64,000 nucleotides of DNA from Eublepharis macularius (GCF_028583425.1 NC_072794.1:26781232-26845231); one strand, 5' to 3'. Shown: positions 21,219 to 36,200, numbered from the stretch's first letter. Made by a program: numbers and translations. Notes: generated from the sequence alone by a model not told the origin.

Positions 21219-24200
21219 TCCCTCTGATCTTTACAATAATCCTGTAAAGTTGGTATTTTTATCCCCGTCTTGCAGATGAGGAGGGGGGATTTGAGGCTGA
21301 GGGAGAAGGGCTTGAAAGAAACAGTGCCCCAAAAGGCCAGCTCAAGGGCTGAATCCTAACAATGTCTGTATAAAATATAAAACTTTTAAGTCTCTGGTGT
21401 ATAAGATTGTCATCTGGCCACTCGTGGGGTGTACCTGTACCAAATCACCTCCCATGCTCTGTCAACAACCTCTGCAGGTTTGCAGCAATATCTTCATTAG
21501 CTTGGATCCTCTGCAATGGGAGCAGAGCTATGCAGCACAAATGGTAACTTGCGTGCCTCTCCTCTCCTGCTGCAGTCATCCACACCTCCCCAAACTGTTC
21601 CCCTAGGGGTCAGTGGGTCCCCAGGAATATGATGGGGTCAAAACAGGAGGGGGGGTGCAAGAAGAAGCAAAAATCAGCAATAAATTGCACTCTCATAAAA
21701 CTTTTGTGCCTGGCAAGACCTCAAGAGGCAGATGAGATTCTGAGGGCTAAGCTGTACCTGACGATGTAACTGGAGAACTTGCTGAACTTGACGGCCAGGT
21801 TGGCAGCTTCTCCTTCCAGCCTGAAAACGTCCAGCAGCTTGTGCTCTGCCTGCCTCACGACTTCTGCATCGGTCAAGGGAAGAGTCTCACGAGAAGAGTG
21901 GTCGGGCACCATGATGAGCAGCAGGTTCACCATCCAATTACTCAGAATGTTGTGGAACTCTGTCATCTGCAGGAAGAATCAAGCAAGGGAGAGCCCCGCT
22001 CAACTAAACTGGCAGGGCAAATGCGAAGGGTGTCTCTGCATGAGTTATTTGCTCCAAGTTCGATGCTGTTCGGAAGCATTCCGCGCGCACACACACCCAG
22101 CCCCTGATGCTTCCCTAGAGCACCGTGGCGCATTTGTGCACATCAGTGGGGGTGGAGGAGGAGTTCCTGGCTTGTCTCTGATCTTTCTCAAACTTGCTTT
22201 GCTCCAAAGTTTTTGGAAAGATCATAGCAAAGTCTAGATGACCACTATGAGGGTAGAAAAGTCTAGATTTTCCTGGGCCCACCCACACAGTAGCCATTTC
22301 CTCTCCCTACCGCAGAGGCGTTTTCTTTTTTTTTAATATTGACAATTTAATTGTCTTATGTTGATATACTGTTTATACCAAAATACGCGTCAAGTTCTTT
22401 GAATTCCTAGCTTTCATTTGAAAAAGTAAGTGTTTAGCCCTTTTCTTTCAGAGAAAAGCATATTTCCACAATGAAATGGGCTAGAGACTTGTCTTTTTTA
22501 AAATGAAAGCTGGGAATTCAAAATGAAAGCTGGGAACCTGATGCATATTTTAGCATAATGGTATATTGATATAATACTATTTAGTCTCCAATTTAAAAAA
22601 AACTACCAAGGAAACCTACTGTGTGGAAACCCCATTGCCCCTGGACTGGATTAGCAGCTGCAACAGGGAAAATACACAAGCATGTCCCCATGTGGAAAAC
22701 ATCCAAGGCACACCTACTTGGGAGCAAGTCTCACTGATTTACTAGCAAACTTTCAGTTTGTAGAGGTCACCTACAAAAACAATATACTCACAGTTGCAAA
22801 TTTCATATAATTTTGGGCATCGTTTAAAGAGAACAACAAATAAATCCTGGCCTTCAACGAATGGCCTTCAATCGTTTCCAAACCCAGGATCCACTAATTT
22901 ATAACAAGACAAACGTTTAACTTACTGCTTTATATATAACTTACCTTTATTGTACCTACCTACATCTTGTTCTCTGTCTCTCGTCTTCTTTGGACTCTTC
23001 CGACAACCTTGTTGGGTTGCAACATAGTGAAAATGCATGTGGGAGGTGACAAGAATGCTTCAGCCTGCTGCACTGCAGGATTGGGCCCTAGCAAAATTTT
23101 TAAATTGCTTTAAAACGTGGCCCTGTGCATGGGTCAGACCAAATCTAGTTTGGCCCAAAGATGCAGCAGAATTAATGCACCCCTCAAGGGTGGCTGCCTC
23201 ATGTGTGTCTGCATGAACTATTGCCCTGGGCTTGCCTTGTTCCATTAAAACACACATGAAGGAACTCAGGGCTTTTTTTCAGCTGGAACACAGTGGAACG
23301 GAGTTCCGGCACCTCTTGAAAATGGTCACATGGTTGGTGGCCCCGCCCCCTGATCTCCAGACAGAGGGGAGTTTAGATTGCCCAATGTCTGGAGAGCAGG
23401 GGGCGGGGCCACCAATCGTGACCATTTTCTCCGAGGGCAACCCACTGAGTTCCACCGCCTCTTTTCCCAGAAAAAAAAAGCTCTGGAAGGAATTCATATA
23501 AAAACAAATGAAGTAGGCTCTGCTGAAAACATATAATTGTTATCCTTACACATAAGGAGGTTTGTTTTTAGAGTGTGCAAGAGTGGTAATTGCCTCCAGT
23601 TAACTCAGGAAAAATACCTGCTTTATTGGAAGTTTAGCAAAAACCGGTATACGTACTTCCTGGGCAAGTTGGACGTTTCCTTTCTCAGACCCATTAGTGG
23701 CAGTCAAGATCCACTGCTGAATCTTCTTGAATATATCTTCTGGTTCCACCCTTAAAAAAAATATGTTAATAGTGTAGCTTCATAGTTTTATAATCCTCAG
23801 CCCTCCCAAAATATACTCAGAAGAATTGTCAAATTATCTGCTAAGAAGAGCGTTTTACACTGTGGAGCTCATGCTATATGAGAGTCACCGTTCTAGCAGC
23901 AACTCCAGTGCAGCTGGGGGAGTCATTCAGGACCTAATCATGAGACTGGCACCAGGGCAAGGGGTGGGGATACACTGTGCAAAAAAGATTTGCTCCTGCC
24001 AGTCATTCTAGGAAAAGGTGCAAAAAAATTGGCTAAAATCTTTACTGAACAACTGTCTCAGAATATGAAAAACAGCACTGAAGTGTGGAAAAGCAACAGC
24101 AAAGGGGAAATTAATTCAATTCAGTTCCCATCACTTGTTTTTCCCAAATGGACTCAGGCAGCTGTTTTCTGCTTGATATGGGAAAAGGTACGGACAGGGT

Positions 24201-27200
24201 TCCTGTATATTCTCCCTTGCAGGAGGAACAGGTGTTCTTGGGAAGGAAGATTTTGAGCCGGAAAATAGGAGGGGAAATGTTCTCTCCCTCCCCTCTTTAT
24301 TTGCCAAATGTGAGGCTATTCAGGGGAGAACTCTGCTAAGGCCTCTGCTGCTGTTCACCTTGTCAGAGGGAGCCCTTGCTTGGGTCTTAGAAGGTAGAAA
24401 ATGGACCTGCAGTCAATGAGACAACAGATCGGCTATTGACTGTGTTTTCAAATTGATGGTTTCCTTGTTTCTTGGTCCCAGGATTCCAAGGGCATACCCT
24501 GATACCATCCACATCCAGTGCTTGTCATTCTACATAGAATACTGGCAAGTCTTAAGATCACGACCTGAAAGAACTTGCTCCCTCTTTTTATTCTTTAACA
24601 TCCAGTCAGATAAAGAGTTCTGAAGAACTCAAAAGCTTGCATACTGTGTTGTGCTATTTTGGCTGATCTTAAGAAGAGGTATTACATCTATTTTTATCTT
24701 ATTTACATAGTTTATACCTCACCTTTCTCTCCAGTGGGGAGAAAGCAGTTTACACCATTCTCCTCTGTTTTATCACAACAACCTTGTGAGGTAGGTTAGG
24801 CTGAGTATGTATAACTGGCCCAAGCTTCGATGGCAGAGTAAGAATTCCAACTTGGGTCTCCCAGACTGTAGTCCAAGACACAACACCATGCTGGCTTTCA
24901 AATGGCACATGCCATTTGTTTTTGGATTCGGCTATGTGCCAACACAACTACCTACACTTATTGCTGCCATATGACTTTTCTAGCACAGATACATCAGTTT
25001 TCAATGCATAACACAAAAGAAAAAGGTTCTGTCACAAGACAGATAAAAGTGCTCAAGAGAAAAAAAATTGTTGAATGGATCTCATCTTACGGGGCATTAG
25101 TTGTTCTAAGCCTTCGGTCCTCTGGAGTTTCGCAAGTACCAATGAACTTCAACAGATCAGTTATCTGAAGCAGCCAATCGCTAACAGTTTGGAAAAATTT
25201 CACCCAGTCACTTTCATGCATCCCAGATTTTTGCTTGCTGGCTAGCATTCTGAATGTCCAGTCTTCCAAACCGTTGATCAAACTTGTTAAAATCCTGGTG
25301 ATCCCTGGAGAACATACAAACATAAACACAAAAATAAACAAACTCTGGGATCTAGCAGGACAAGGGGAATTAACACAAAAGGCACAACACAGATTTAAAT
25401 GTACCTGAAGTTGCAATTACGACAAGCTGCCATTGCTGCCAACTATTTCAAAAGGAGGGGGTAAGGACACATCATCCTATTGTCCTTAACTAGTATTCAC
25501 AGAAGCCTCTGGAAAAGCAGGCAGCATGGGCCGCTGCCCCTGCCACTTTCTCTGAGAAAGGCATGGTGTCAATTCTCAATCCTGTCCATGGCTTTTGGGG
25601 GGATGGTACTCATCAGTGCAGAGTACCAGCACCTTTTTTCAGGGCTCTCCCAAGTCCTGAGGGAGGAATGGTGGAAACCGGTGCAAATGAATACTGGTAC
25701 CCCTTCTTTTATAATACAAAAAAGCACTTATCCTATCTAAGGACCAAACTAGATATAACAGCTGGAGATGCCATCGCCATTTTAAAGTGATTTTAAAATG
25801 CTACAAGGACCCAATCCTGATCCCACAGCGTGGCACTCTTTTCCCCCTCAGGCCACCACACTGTAGGACACGAAGACACCATCATATCTAGCTTGGTCCT
25901 AAATACTAGATCCTACAAGTGATGCTGAAGAGCTGGCCACGTGCATGAAGAGTCAGTGTGGGAACTGGGCAGGTATGTCTGGGATTGCCTGTTTCCCTTT
26001 TGTGTATATGGCGCTCCTTTGAAAGTCAAACCAACAGAGAAAGAGAGAGGAATAGGAAGTGACCTGGACTAAAGGAAACTCACAGGTTACCTGCAGACAA
26101 TGAGAGGCACAGCTCTAGCACTGCAAAACACAAGAGAATACCTTACCCCGATTATATTACAAGGACAAGCATATTGTCCCCCCAGCATCCAAGCATGTGG
26201 AGTGCCCTCGTTCCAACCATTTTAGCCTCACAACAACCACCCGGTGAGGAAGGAGGCTGAAAGAGAGTAATGGCTCAAGGTCTGCATAGGACTAGGGGTG
26301 TGCACCGGGAAAATGATTCAGAATAACCCAAAACTTCATATTGGCCCCAATTCGGAAATACCAAATCTTTACAAATCAGGCCCAGTTCGGATTTTTTTTT
26401 CCGAACTGGGAACCCGAAGCGTACACCCCTACATAGGACCCTGCTATACGTGACATGTGATACAATGGACATGTGACTGTGAGTCAGGTCAAGGAACCCT
26501 GACTCACAGCCATGCTTCATTGATGCCCCCACTTTAAAACTGCTCTCTTCCTTGGTGTGGCTCAGAGCACTGAGAGGGGGTGAGCAGGGGCTTCTGCTTT
26601 CATTCCTGCAACATTTTTCCTCATGGAAACAGCTGCAGGGGGGCTTAGTTTGCCCATTCCTCTGGCTCCTCATGTCCTGGGATTATGTGAGAGCGGGACC
26701 ACAAGTGACGCCTGACACAGGTTGGACACTTGCCAGCTTCCCTCAAGTTTTGATGGGAAATCTAGGCAGCTTGGCAGAATGTTGGACAAGTGACAGTTGA
26801 AAAGTCCATTGGACAGCAGTCGGAGAGCCAAGCTGCAAGACCAGGGTGCCTACATTCCCCATCAAAACTTGAGGGAAGCTGACTAGTGTCCAACCTGTGT
26901 CAGGCGTCACTTGTGGTCCCGCTCTCAGAGAGGACATGTGACACTCGAGGGACAAATGGCTTCTTGGGAAAACAATGTGGGAGGGAAGCCACAAGCCCTT
27001 CCTTCCCCTCTGCTCACAGTGCTCCAAGCTGCACTGAGTGAGAGAGCAGCTTTTAAGGTGAGTTCATGATGTAAATGTGAGCTGGGTTGGGAGACCCCTG
27101 ACCCCACTTGTGTCACATAGTTAGACTCCCAGTGAGTTTGACAACTGCCTGGGTATTGGCCTGGGGTCTCCCCATTGGTAGTCTGGCCCTCTAACAGAAC

Positions 27201-30200
27201 CATCACAAACCGGGTCACTTCTCACCATTTTCCCCACCGATTCTAATGGAGTACTGCTGACAGAGATTGTTGCAGGTTTTGTTAATATTCTCCAGCAGCT
27301 TCCATTCAGGAGGCATCTTGCCATTGAGAGTCTTGTGGCGGCTGAGAATAGCCGTTCCCAGCTCCATCCACTGTTTCTGAAGCTTTGCAGCTGATACCAC
27401 GGGCTCTTTCCTTGCAAGGTGTACGTCTCCCCCATACATATCCAACTGCCTATTCAAAATCTGAAAGAAAAATGCAACAAGCATTTTGGCTCCTGAAATC
27501 TTTGCTGGACACTGCAGACTTCTGGGGTGCTCACAGCATGCTTGTCTTAGGACCGAAAGCAGATGCAATAAAGGAGATAAGCAAAGAACCTACTGAGCTT
27601 TTCTTCAGTTTTATTTTACTGCAGTTGTGAGAGGCTCCCAAGTTCACTGGAGCAGTAAGGGGGAGGCAGAGTGCTTAACCATTTGCCTGCTGAAATAGTT
27701 TCCCCTAGCTAAGACACAGCATAGTGTAGTTGTGAGTGTACTGGGTCCTCCAAGACCTGGGAGATCCAGGTTCGAATTCCCACTCTGCCATGGGAGCTCA
27801 CTGGCTGCCCTTGGGCCAGTCACGCACACTCAGCTTAATTTACCTCACAGAATTGTTGTGAGGATAAAAATGGAGGGGAGAATGATGTTTTAAGCTGCTT
27901 TGGGTTCCCACTGGGGAGAAAAGTGGGGTACAAATATCTAAATAATAAATGAATAAATTATTGCTGTATACTGCAATCTGAGCGAGAGAAAGCCCACTCA
28001 CTAGGAGGATTGCCTACAGGCACGCTTGCAAAATACATTACCTGCATAAGAAGAGGAATACGGAGAGCGCCACAAAGAGGGCAAAAGTAATTAATAACAA
28101 CAACAACAACAACAACAACAGTGTCTTTTGTCACTAGTATTGAAAAACCCTTACCTAAAAACCCTTACCTTCTCCCAGTTTTTGAGGTCCACCATGATTT
28201 CATCTAACAAAGTGGCTCCTTTTGCAGCACTGTAAGATCCTTTTCCACTGCAGGGTCAAAGACAGAAGGCAAGAATGATATTCCAAAGAATTTCTCGGAG
28301 GTTTTTTTCTGTAACTTCATTTATACTCTGCATATTGAGAGAGGTGATCCTGTCGCTATATGGTTCCCAGACCATGAAAGGCCTCACTGGTGATAACCAG
28401 CACCTTGAATTCAATCAGGTAAGGATCAAAGTACACAACACATTGACTGGACCTGACTCACTTGCCCCACAGCCACAAAGCAGCAGCTGGGATCATCATT
28501 TCTAAAGCCTGCACGGGTGCAATTTGGCTTCAGGACTGGGAGGAAGAAGGGGTTCCTACCTCCCCACTGTGCTGTTTTCCCAGAGCTGAAATGGCCTCGG
28601 GCGGGGGGGGGGGGAGTTAGTGGATAACTTTGGAGCTGCGCCTGGAGTATTCCATGCAAGTGCAGTTCCAAAATGGTGCAAACTCCCCCTGGGGACATTT
28701 CAGCTTGGGAAAACATCAAGGTGGGGAAAGGTAGGAACCCCTCTGCCTCCCACACGGTGGTCCCAAGCCAAATTGGACCCCTGCAAGCTTTGAAAATAAT
28801 ATTCGTCACAGCTGCTGTGTGGCTGAAGAGAGAGTGACTTGGGTCTCATATTCATTTTTAAAAGTATTGTAGAGTTTGACCCTAATTGGTAGTCAACGGA
28901 GCACCTGTAGGATAGGTGTAAAATGCACATTCTGCTCATCTCCCCAGGAGTAATCAAACTGCTGTGTTCTGTGCCAGCTGCAGTTTCGGAGTCTTCCTCA
29001 AGGGTAGCTCATGTCAAGTGCACAATGCTCCAGCCACCAGGTTACCGTGGCATGGATCAGTGTGGTCAGATTGACTGGATCAAGGTAGGGAGCTATTCTC
29101 TGGGCTAAATGAAAACAGAAGAATGTGTTTTATCCAGCGGAGTTAACTTGCTTCTCCCGCAATAATGCTGGGTCCAGAATAACCCCCAGACTCTTCAATG
29201 ACACAGCAAGGGTCAGCTGTATGCCGTTGAATATGGGAAGCATGATGCTGTCCAAAACCTCAGTCTTTCCAACCAGCATCACGCCTGTCTTGTCAGGATG
29301 CAGTTTCAACATGTTCAGCATTAGCCATTTAACCACAGCAGCCAAGCACTGGCTCAGGACTTCTACAGCAGTAGCAGGCAGTCTGGATAAGGAAATATAC
29401 ACAGCTGGATATCACCGGCGTATTTGATGAGAAACCATGGAAGAAATTGAAGCATCTTTTAATAGCACATTGTTCTGAGGCTGAGCTACCTTGATTGCTG
29501 TGCACAGGGCTATTAATAAGATTAATAAGGTTGCCACAAGCGGCTCAGTGGGTTGACAAAATAACTTTCATGTTCTTTGTGTGGAAGGTGAAACTCTCAG
29601 AACCAAACTAGATGTTACAGAAGCCATGGGTTGGACCCAGGGCCACTGTCGCCTCTTTAGAAAAGATTTTGTTCACCCCTACACCTTTTCTAGTGGCAAA
29701 AAAGCTGCCCCCCTACAGCTGTTTCAGTCTTTGAAAAGGTGCAGGGCGGGATTTTATTGCCTGCTCTCATGCAGCATTTTTTGAATTGGACAAAACCTTC
29801 TCTAAATATCATCATCTAGTTTGGCCTTCAGAGCTAGTTGGAAGGGGGCAGAGATGGAGACAGGAGGCAGTTTTGCAGTTTAAAATTTGAGAGAATACTC
29901 TTTATTTAGTTCTTAAAGTTACACTTACGGCCTAATGATTATTACTCTGCTGAAAGACCTATATATGATAAAACCCTCAAAGCGTTTGATCTCTTGGCTT
30001 TTCTAATGTCAAGGTGAATGCAGTGTACACATGGATGCCAACAAGCCTAGGGGGAAATGTCCTGTTCCTATAACAAAGGCTTAATGCGTGGAAATAGATA
30101 GCCAAAACATTTCATGGAATGAAAGTAAATAATATATCCTTGAAAATAACCTCCAGTTCAACCTCTATTAAAGGGACAAGACATTTTTACTCCAGGCAGT

Positions 30201-33200
30201 TGGCAACCCTAGCTAGATGGTTCATAACCACCCAAGAAATGCAACGTTACTCAAGACTCACAGGACATGTTCCCGGAAGTAAGTGAGCCATCCATCCAAG
30301 CCATCCTGAATGATATATAATGGCTCCCTGATAGCGTCTTCGGCTTGCTTCACCTCCAGGCCAATATGGCACACGAGTTCTCGGTACTCCTGGGTCAGCT
30401 GCTGCAGGCTTGAAAGATCCATAGCATCCTGAGCACATGGTCAGAGAAAAAAATGGGCAGGGGGGAAATCCATAAGAAATTATACTTTTAATTAATATAA
30501 TCTAATAATTTCTTTAAAACCTTCAGTCCAACTGACACCTAAATGCATAGTGCTGAGTCAATAATATTTTGGGCTCATCCCCACAGGACGCACAACAAGA
30601 ACTAACCATTGCAGTAATGCTTTGGGTGCACTGAGGCTGGGACACCTTAAGAGCACTAAGTGCGGGACATGGGGCCAGCCACTGAGTCCTGCCATTTAGC
30701 CATTTTGCCCATTTCTGGGTTTCATTCAATCACCAATGCTGAGCTTCATTAGCTCAGTTATAAAAATGTACAGCTCTGATTTCCCCACCATCTCCAGTAT
30801 CTGGGCAGTGGAATCATCCCAAAGGAGAAACCATATCCCAGACACGCCTGCTAGAGCCTTAAGCTAACAAGATGAATCACCATGATACCATCCTTGAGCC
30901 CTGACTGACATGGCAAGGGAGAGAGCAGGATGCTGGGAAGCGATATGAATCAGGATAACCCAGACATGCAAGGAGAATGCCTGCTTACAGGGAGCTCATT
31001 GAGAAAATGCATACGTATTTTTGGACTGCAGTGTGAAATCCACCTCCTATATTGATACAGAAAAAAAAAATTAAACCTGTATCTGCAGTATCAAAAGTCT
31101 GGGAAATACTCTACTAGTCTGAGGCTATGCAACATACATAAGCTGTGGAAATACATTAACTTTACTGATTATTTTCATTTCCAGAATCCTATTTGGAGGA
31201 TGGGCTACATACATACATGTTTTTTGATGATGCTTTGGGGATGCTGGGAGGATTGTATCTGCATTGGCTTGGACTGTACTTGTAATCTGTTTAAAGACTA
31301 CTACCAAAAAATGGGCGGATCTTGTGGAGGATTTCCACAAGCAGAAGTGTGTAATTTCCACCAATTTCCCTCTCCTGCTGCAGACTTCCAGCTCCTCCTT
31401 CACACTCTTCTTGGGGGTCCCCACTTTCCCAGGAGAAGTGTTTTGGGGTAGGGCAGGCCTCCCAGCATCCTGACTCATTGCCCACTAGCATCTGAGGCAG
31501 CTGTAGGAAAAATGTCAAAGTGTCAAAAGGTGTCATTTCCTGTTTTTTACCAGAAGTGATGTCAGTGCACCAGCATGACACTGGTATGTCAGGCCCTGCC
31601 CTCCAATTTCTCCTAGAGGCCGCTGGCTGCAGTCTGGCAACCCTATCTTGGGGGAGGGGGGTATTTGGGGTGGTAGAAAGAGAATGGAAGGCAAGGAAAA
31701 TTTGCTCCACTGACCGCAATGTACCATGAGATACATGCCACCCAGTTTGGTAGCTTGGCTCAGTTGGGGTCAGGTACAGAAGTAGCACTGTTTCCTTGAG
31801 TACCACCAAAGCACACTATTCAGCCTCCTGAGCCAAAGATCTACCTCTGATGCCAAAAGAACTGTGAAGTGCTTCATGACATTGGTCCACGCCTTTTCAC
31901 TGGCATACAGTCTGCGAGCCAAGATCACCTTGTTCTTTTCGATGACCTGAAAAGGCACATTACAGAACGATTAAAGCAGTAGTTCGCAACCTTTTTGATA
32001 TGGTGACACAAAGTGATGGGTGGGCGGCAAGTGGCTTAGTGTAATACAATTCCTACAGCAGGTAGAGGGCAGTGAGGCACTGCAGGAGGCTGAAGAGGTT
32101 GGACTGCTGAAGTAGCAGAGCCAAGACAGAGCCTACACTCGCACATACCTCTTTTTCTTCTCCCTCATTTTTCCATGCACCAAACAGCTCCCACCTACTC
32201 TCTAGCCTTTTCCTCCTTCTTCCAGCTACTATCGTAACATTACTAGCTGCTAGACAGCTCTTTCCCCCCTCATTATTGCTGCAAAGGGGGAGGGCAAGGC
32301 AAGAATGTGAGAAGATGGAAAGAAAGGAGAGAAAGAGAAGGATGCAAAGGGCAGGAACTGTCATTAGAGATGGCTGGCAGTCCAGTTTCAGAGGCTTAGT
32401 GACCCACTTTTGGGTCCTAAGCCACAGGTTGGGAAATACTGAATTAAAGGAACTGGAGGGAGGAGTGGCTAACAGTTTCTGAGCACAATTCAAAGTGTTA
32501 TTTTTTATCAATTAAGCCCTAAACAGCCAGGGAACTGGGTGACAGATAGATTACCTGCTCCCATATGAACTATTACTTTATTCCAGAAAAGTCTATGTAG
32601 CACATTGGCTTTTATCCAAAACTTTAAAAATTACAATACAAAGGAACAGAATATTATTATTGAACTTGCTCACGATTTTCAATGGGGGCCCTGCCCCCTG
32701 CCTCTATCTTCAGAGATAAGAGTGGAAAGCTATCGGGGAGAAAACCTTCTCTGAGGGGATGCCCCACTTAGCCAGTGTGGTGTACTGATTAGCACATCAG
32801 ACTAGGATCTGGGAGACCCAGGTTGAATACTCTCGGCCATAAAACTTGCTGGGTGATTGTGGGCCAGTCAGTGTCTCTCAGCCTAGCCTACTTCACAGGG
32901 ATGTTGCAAGGATAAAGTGGATAAAGGAAGAATGATATACACCACCCTAAGCTCTTTGGAGGAAGGGCAGGATTGAAATGTACTCAATGAAAATGAATTA
33001 AATGGGAGCTCCTCCCTATATGCCTCAGAAGTCTGTTCCGTTAACATACTGCTGCTTTGTAAAAACTGCTGGCTTGGCCTGTGCATTTAAAGGCACAGAA
33101 ATGATTGAATTTACAGTTGACCATTATATTTGACTATTTGATCATTCTAGCCATTCTGACTATGGTTATTTTTTTCGCTGGTGCTTGTTTTTATGGTAAA

Positions 33201-36200
33201 ATTGTTTCAGATTAATAATAATAACAACATTTGATTTAAATACCGCCCTTCAGGACAACTTAACACCCACTCAGAGTGGTTTACAAAGTATGTTATTGTT
33301 ATCCCCACAACAAAACACCCTGTGAGGTGGGTGGGGCTGAGAGAGCTCCTAGAAGCTATGACTGACCCAAGGCCACCTAGCTGGCTTCAAGTGGAGGGGT
33401 GGGGAATCAAACCCAGTTCTCCAAATTAGAGTCCCACGCTCTTAACCACTACACCAACCCGTTAAGTCACTTTGGGGACTCAAATGATGGATTTTTTTTT
33501 TAAAATAAGTCACTAATAATGCCACAAGCACCAACCAATAGTTGACCATCAAACCTTCAAGATCACAGTATACACTGCACTCCAAATGAAAACTGCATCT
33601 TTCTAAAAATAAAAATGTAGGAAAGAATTGACTGACTATTTAAGGATAAATACCACAAAGAGTGTTCATCCAATAACAATCTGGGAAGATAGTAAAGCCT
33701 GTGTAAGAGGAACATTGGCTGGATCCACACATACCGGCATAGCGCTAAACTGTCGCAATGCCAGCGTCTTCCTGGCGCGATTTCTGATGTCATCGCACCA
33801 CGATGCTGCTCTCGTGGCGTGATGACATCAGAAATCATGCCAGGAAGATACTGGCATTCCAACAGTTCAGCGCTATGCCGGTACGTGTGGATTCAGCCAT
33901 TGTTAGCAATAGTGTCCAAAAAGAAAAAAAAAAGCAAAGCTGGAAGTAACATATAAACTAACTCAAAAAAATTTTTTTTAAATAAGTCACTAATAATGCC
34001 ACAAGCACCAACAATAGTTGACCATCAAACCTTCACGACCATAGTATACACTGCACTCCAAATGAAAACTGCACCTTTCTAGAAATAAAAATATTATAAT
34101 ACACTGCAAGAGATCCACCACCTGGGGAAAAGGGTATAAGGCAAAACAAGTCAAGTTCGTGCAGGTCACCAATGAATGAAAGTTTGATGTGATGTCTAAA
34201 TGCAGCTAGTACAGAATAAAAAATAACATGTTCATTCAGTGAGGTTAAATAAGATAACAATGTGCAAAGACTAGAATATTAACCCCAAACGACACATTTC
34301 ATAAAAGAGAAAATATTAAAAACGACAAAAACGGTGCTCTCAAGCGGTCTCCAGTGGAAACACCAAACCATTCAAGGGAGAGGGCTCTGTCATCAGAAGA
34401 GAGAAGACTGAGTTTCTTTCTTCAGCTACCTTGAGGGCCAGATCATAAGTAGCACCACTCCACAGTTCCTTCTCTTCGGTTAACTGGTGAATCTGGGCCT
34501 CGAGTCTTGCTCTCTGCAATTCATACAGTTCACGGTATTCATCCAAAAGGCTTGAGAGAGTAAGACATGAGATGTTAATTCAAAGAGCACTCTGCCGTTC
34601 CCTTCACCAGGGATCTGAAATCCGCCTACATGGCATCCAATACAGATGACTCCTCTCACCCAAGATCTGAGTTTCAATTAAATTCACATTCTACAACGAA
34701 GCTCACTGAGTGACCTTGGGCCAGAAACACACACACCTGCCTCGCAAGGTTGTTGTGAGAATAAAATGCTGAAAAGAGAACTGGATTCCATCCTGAGCTC
34801 CGTGGGAAAAGATTGGGTAAAATGCGCTAGACTATCAGGACAATTTGCCAGGAATGAGCTTATTTAAGAAGTAGGGTGCATTTCTGAAGAAAAATTGGTA
34901 AACAGCTTTTTTTTTTTAAAGCATAGTTTGAAAAGGCTGAACGCAAATATTCTGTTTACTAAACTGAATTCTCAGGTGAAGACCTAGAGAATTTGAATTA
35001 AAAGTCCAACCTGGGGACTGTCAAGCAGATGTCTACTTTCCTCAGTGAACATTAATTCCCAGGTGTTGCGGGGGGGGGGGGCTGATTCAGATCAGGGCTG
35101 CAGCATGTGAAGAAAGGAAGCTTAAGCCTCCTCCTGTACTGTTTTTCCACCCCGGCTTGAAATGACCTCAGGAAGCTGTCATTGCCATATTGGGCTGATA
35201 CTGGTGTGGTGGCTTACATGTAATGCATCACAGAGACGGCTTAGATCCTCTTGCACAGCAGTCCTAATCCAAATCAGGCTACCGCCCATTGGGGAATCTT
35301 TTACCTGGGAATTCTCCGGGCGTTTCTGCTTGACAGTTTCTGGATGGACTGAGGGATTGCCCTGGGAACATTGTATCGTGTGATCAGTCCCTAATCAGTC
35401 GATCAGAATGCTTGCACCAGAGAAAACAGGTTAGATAAAAAGCAATGGAAAGCTGCTAACTCAGCACAAGTAAATAGCGCCAATACCTGATGCTGGTGAT
35501 AAACTCTTCTGGATGCATATCAAATAACTGGAGTTTTCAGAAAGGGAAATGGCAATGCACCAAAGCCCACAAATGAAGAATGAATCAAAGTGCTTGCACA
35601 TTATCACTTCCAACATTATAATGATTTCTGCAGTGTTTTCGTAGTGAAAAAAATGTTCAAATTATGAAAAAAATAAGCCTCGTGATGCAAATTGTAACTT
35701 ACTTTTACTGAAACATGGTGATTTATAGCAACCATCAAAGGTGTGCTCTTGACTTTGTTCAAGAATAACACAGCTACTTCTTTAAGATTATCAGGGGATG
35801 ATGCAGAATAATCACATCTTTCAAGCCACATGCCGCTACTTACTGTCCCCTCCAACCCTCACCGGTTAAAAGACCTACAAATTGTCTGTTACCCTGGGTT
35901 TCCCAAATCCCAGTCTTAAACAGGATTTGGGGGAACCCTTAAACAAAACTTGGAATGTGACACCATTTCAAGACACTTGCAAGAGGGTTGGAAAGAAACG
36001 AATATTATACCGCAGGTTCAGATTGTATGGGTCAGATACTTTGACAGCTAACGATGGAACCTTTCACTAGTGCAACACACCTCTTTCACAGGAGCATAGA
36101 TGCTTGTGCCCATGGAAGGCTCTGCCATTAGTGGAATGGAATCAGAGGATCCCACCCCATACTGTTTAATCTGGAACTCACTTTGCATTCAACTCAGAAT

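Noticed and set aside
21779-22237. 152-codon plus-strand ORF
   Set aside because: Antisense shadow of AXDND1 exon 18, extending into intron and low-complexity sequence.
28604-28615. G-run as a regulatory quadruplex
   Set aside because: A single homopolymer run near the centre of a foldback element; no four separated G-tracts.
31291-31809. 172-codon minus ORF on the AXDND1 strand as an extra exon
   Set aside because: It runs through the hAT-like element 31449-31645, has no matching acceptor, and would break the phase between exons 12 and 13.
32053-32511. 152-codon minus ORF
   Set aside because: Inside the hAT 31977-32441; no motif.
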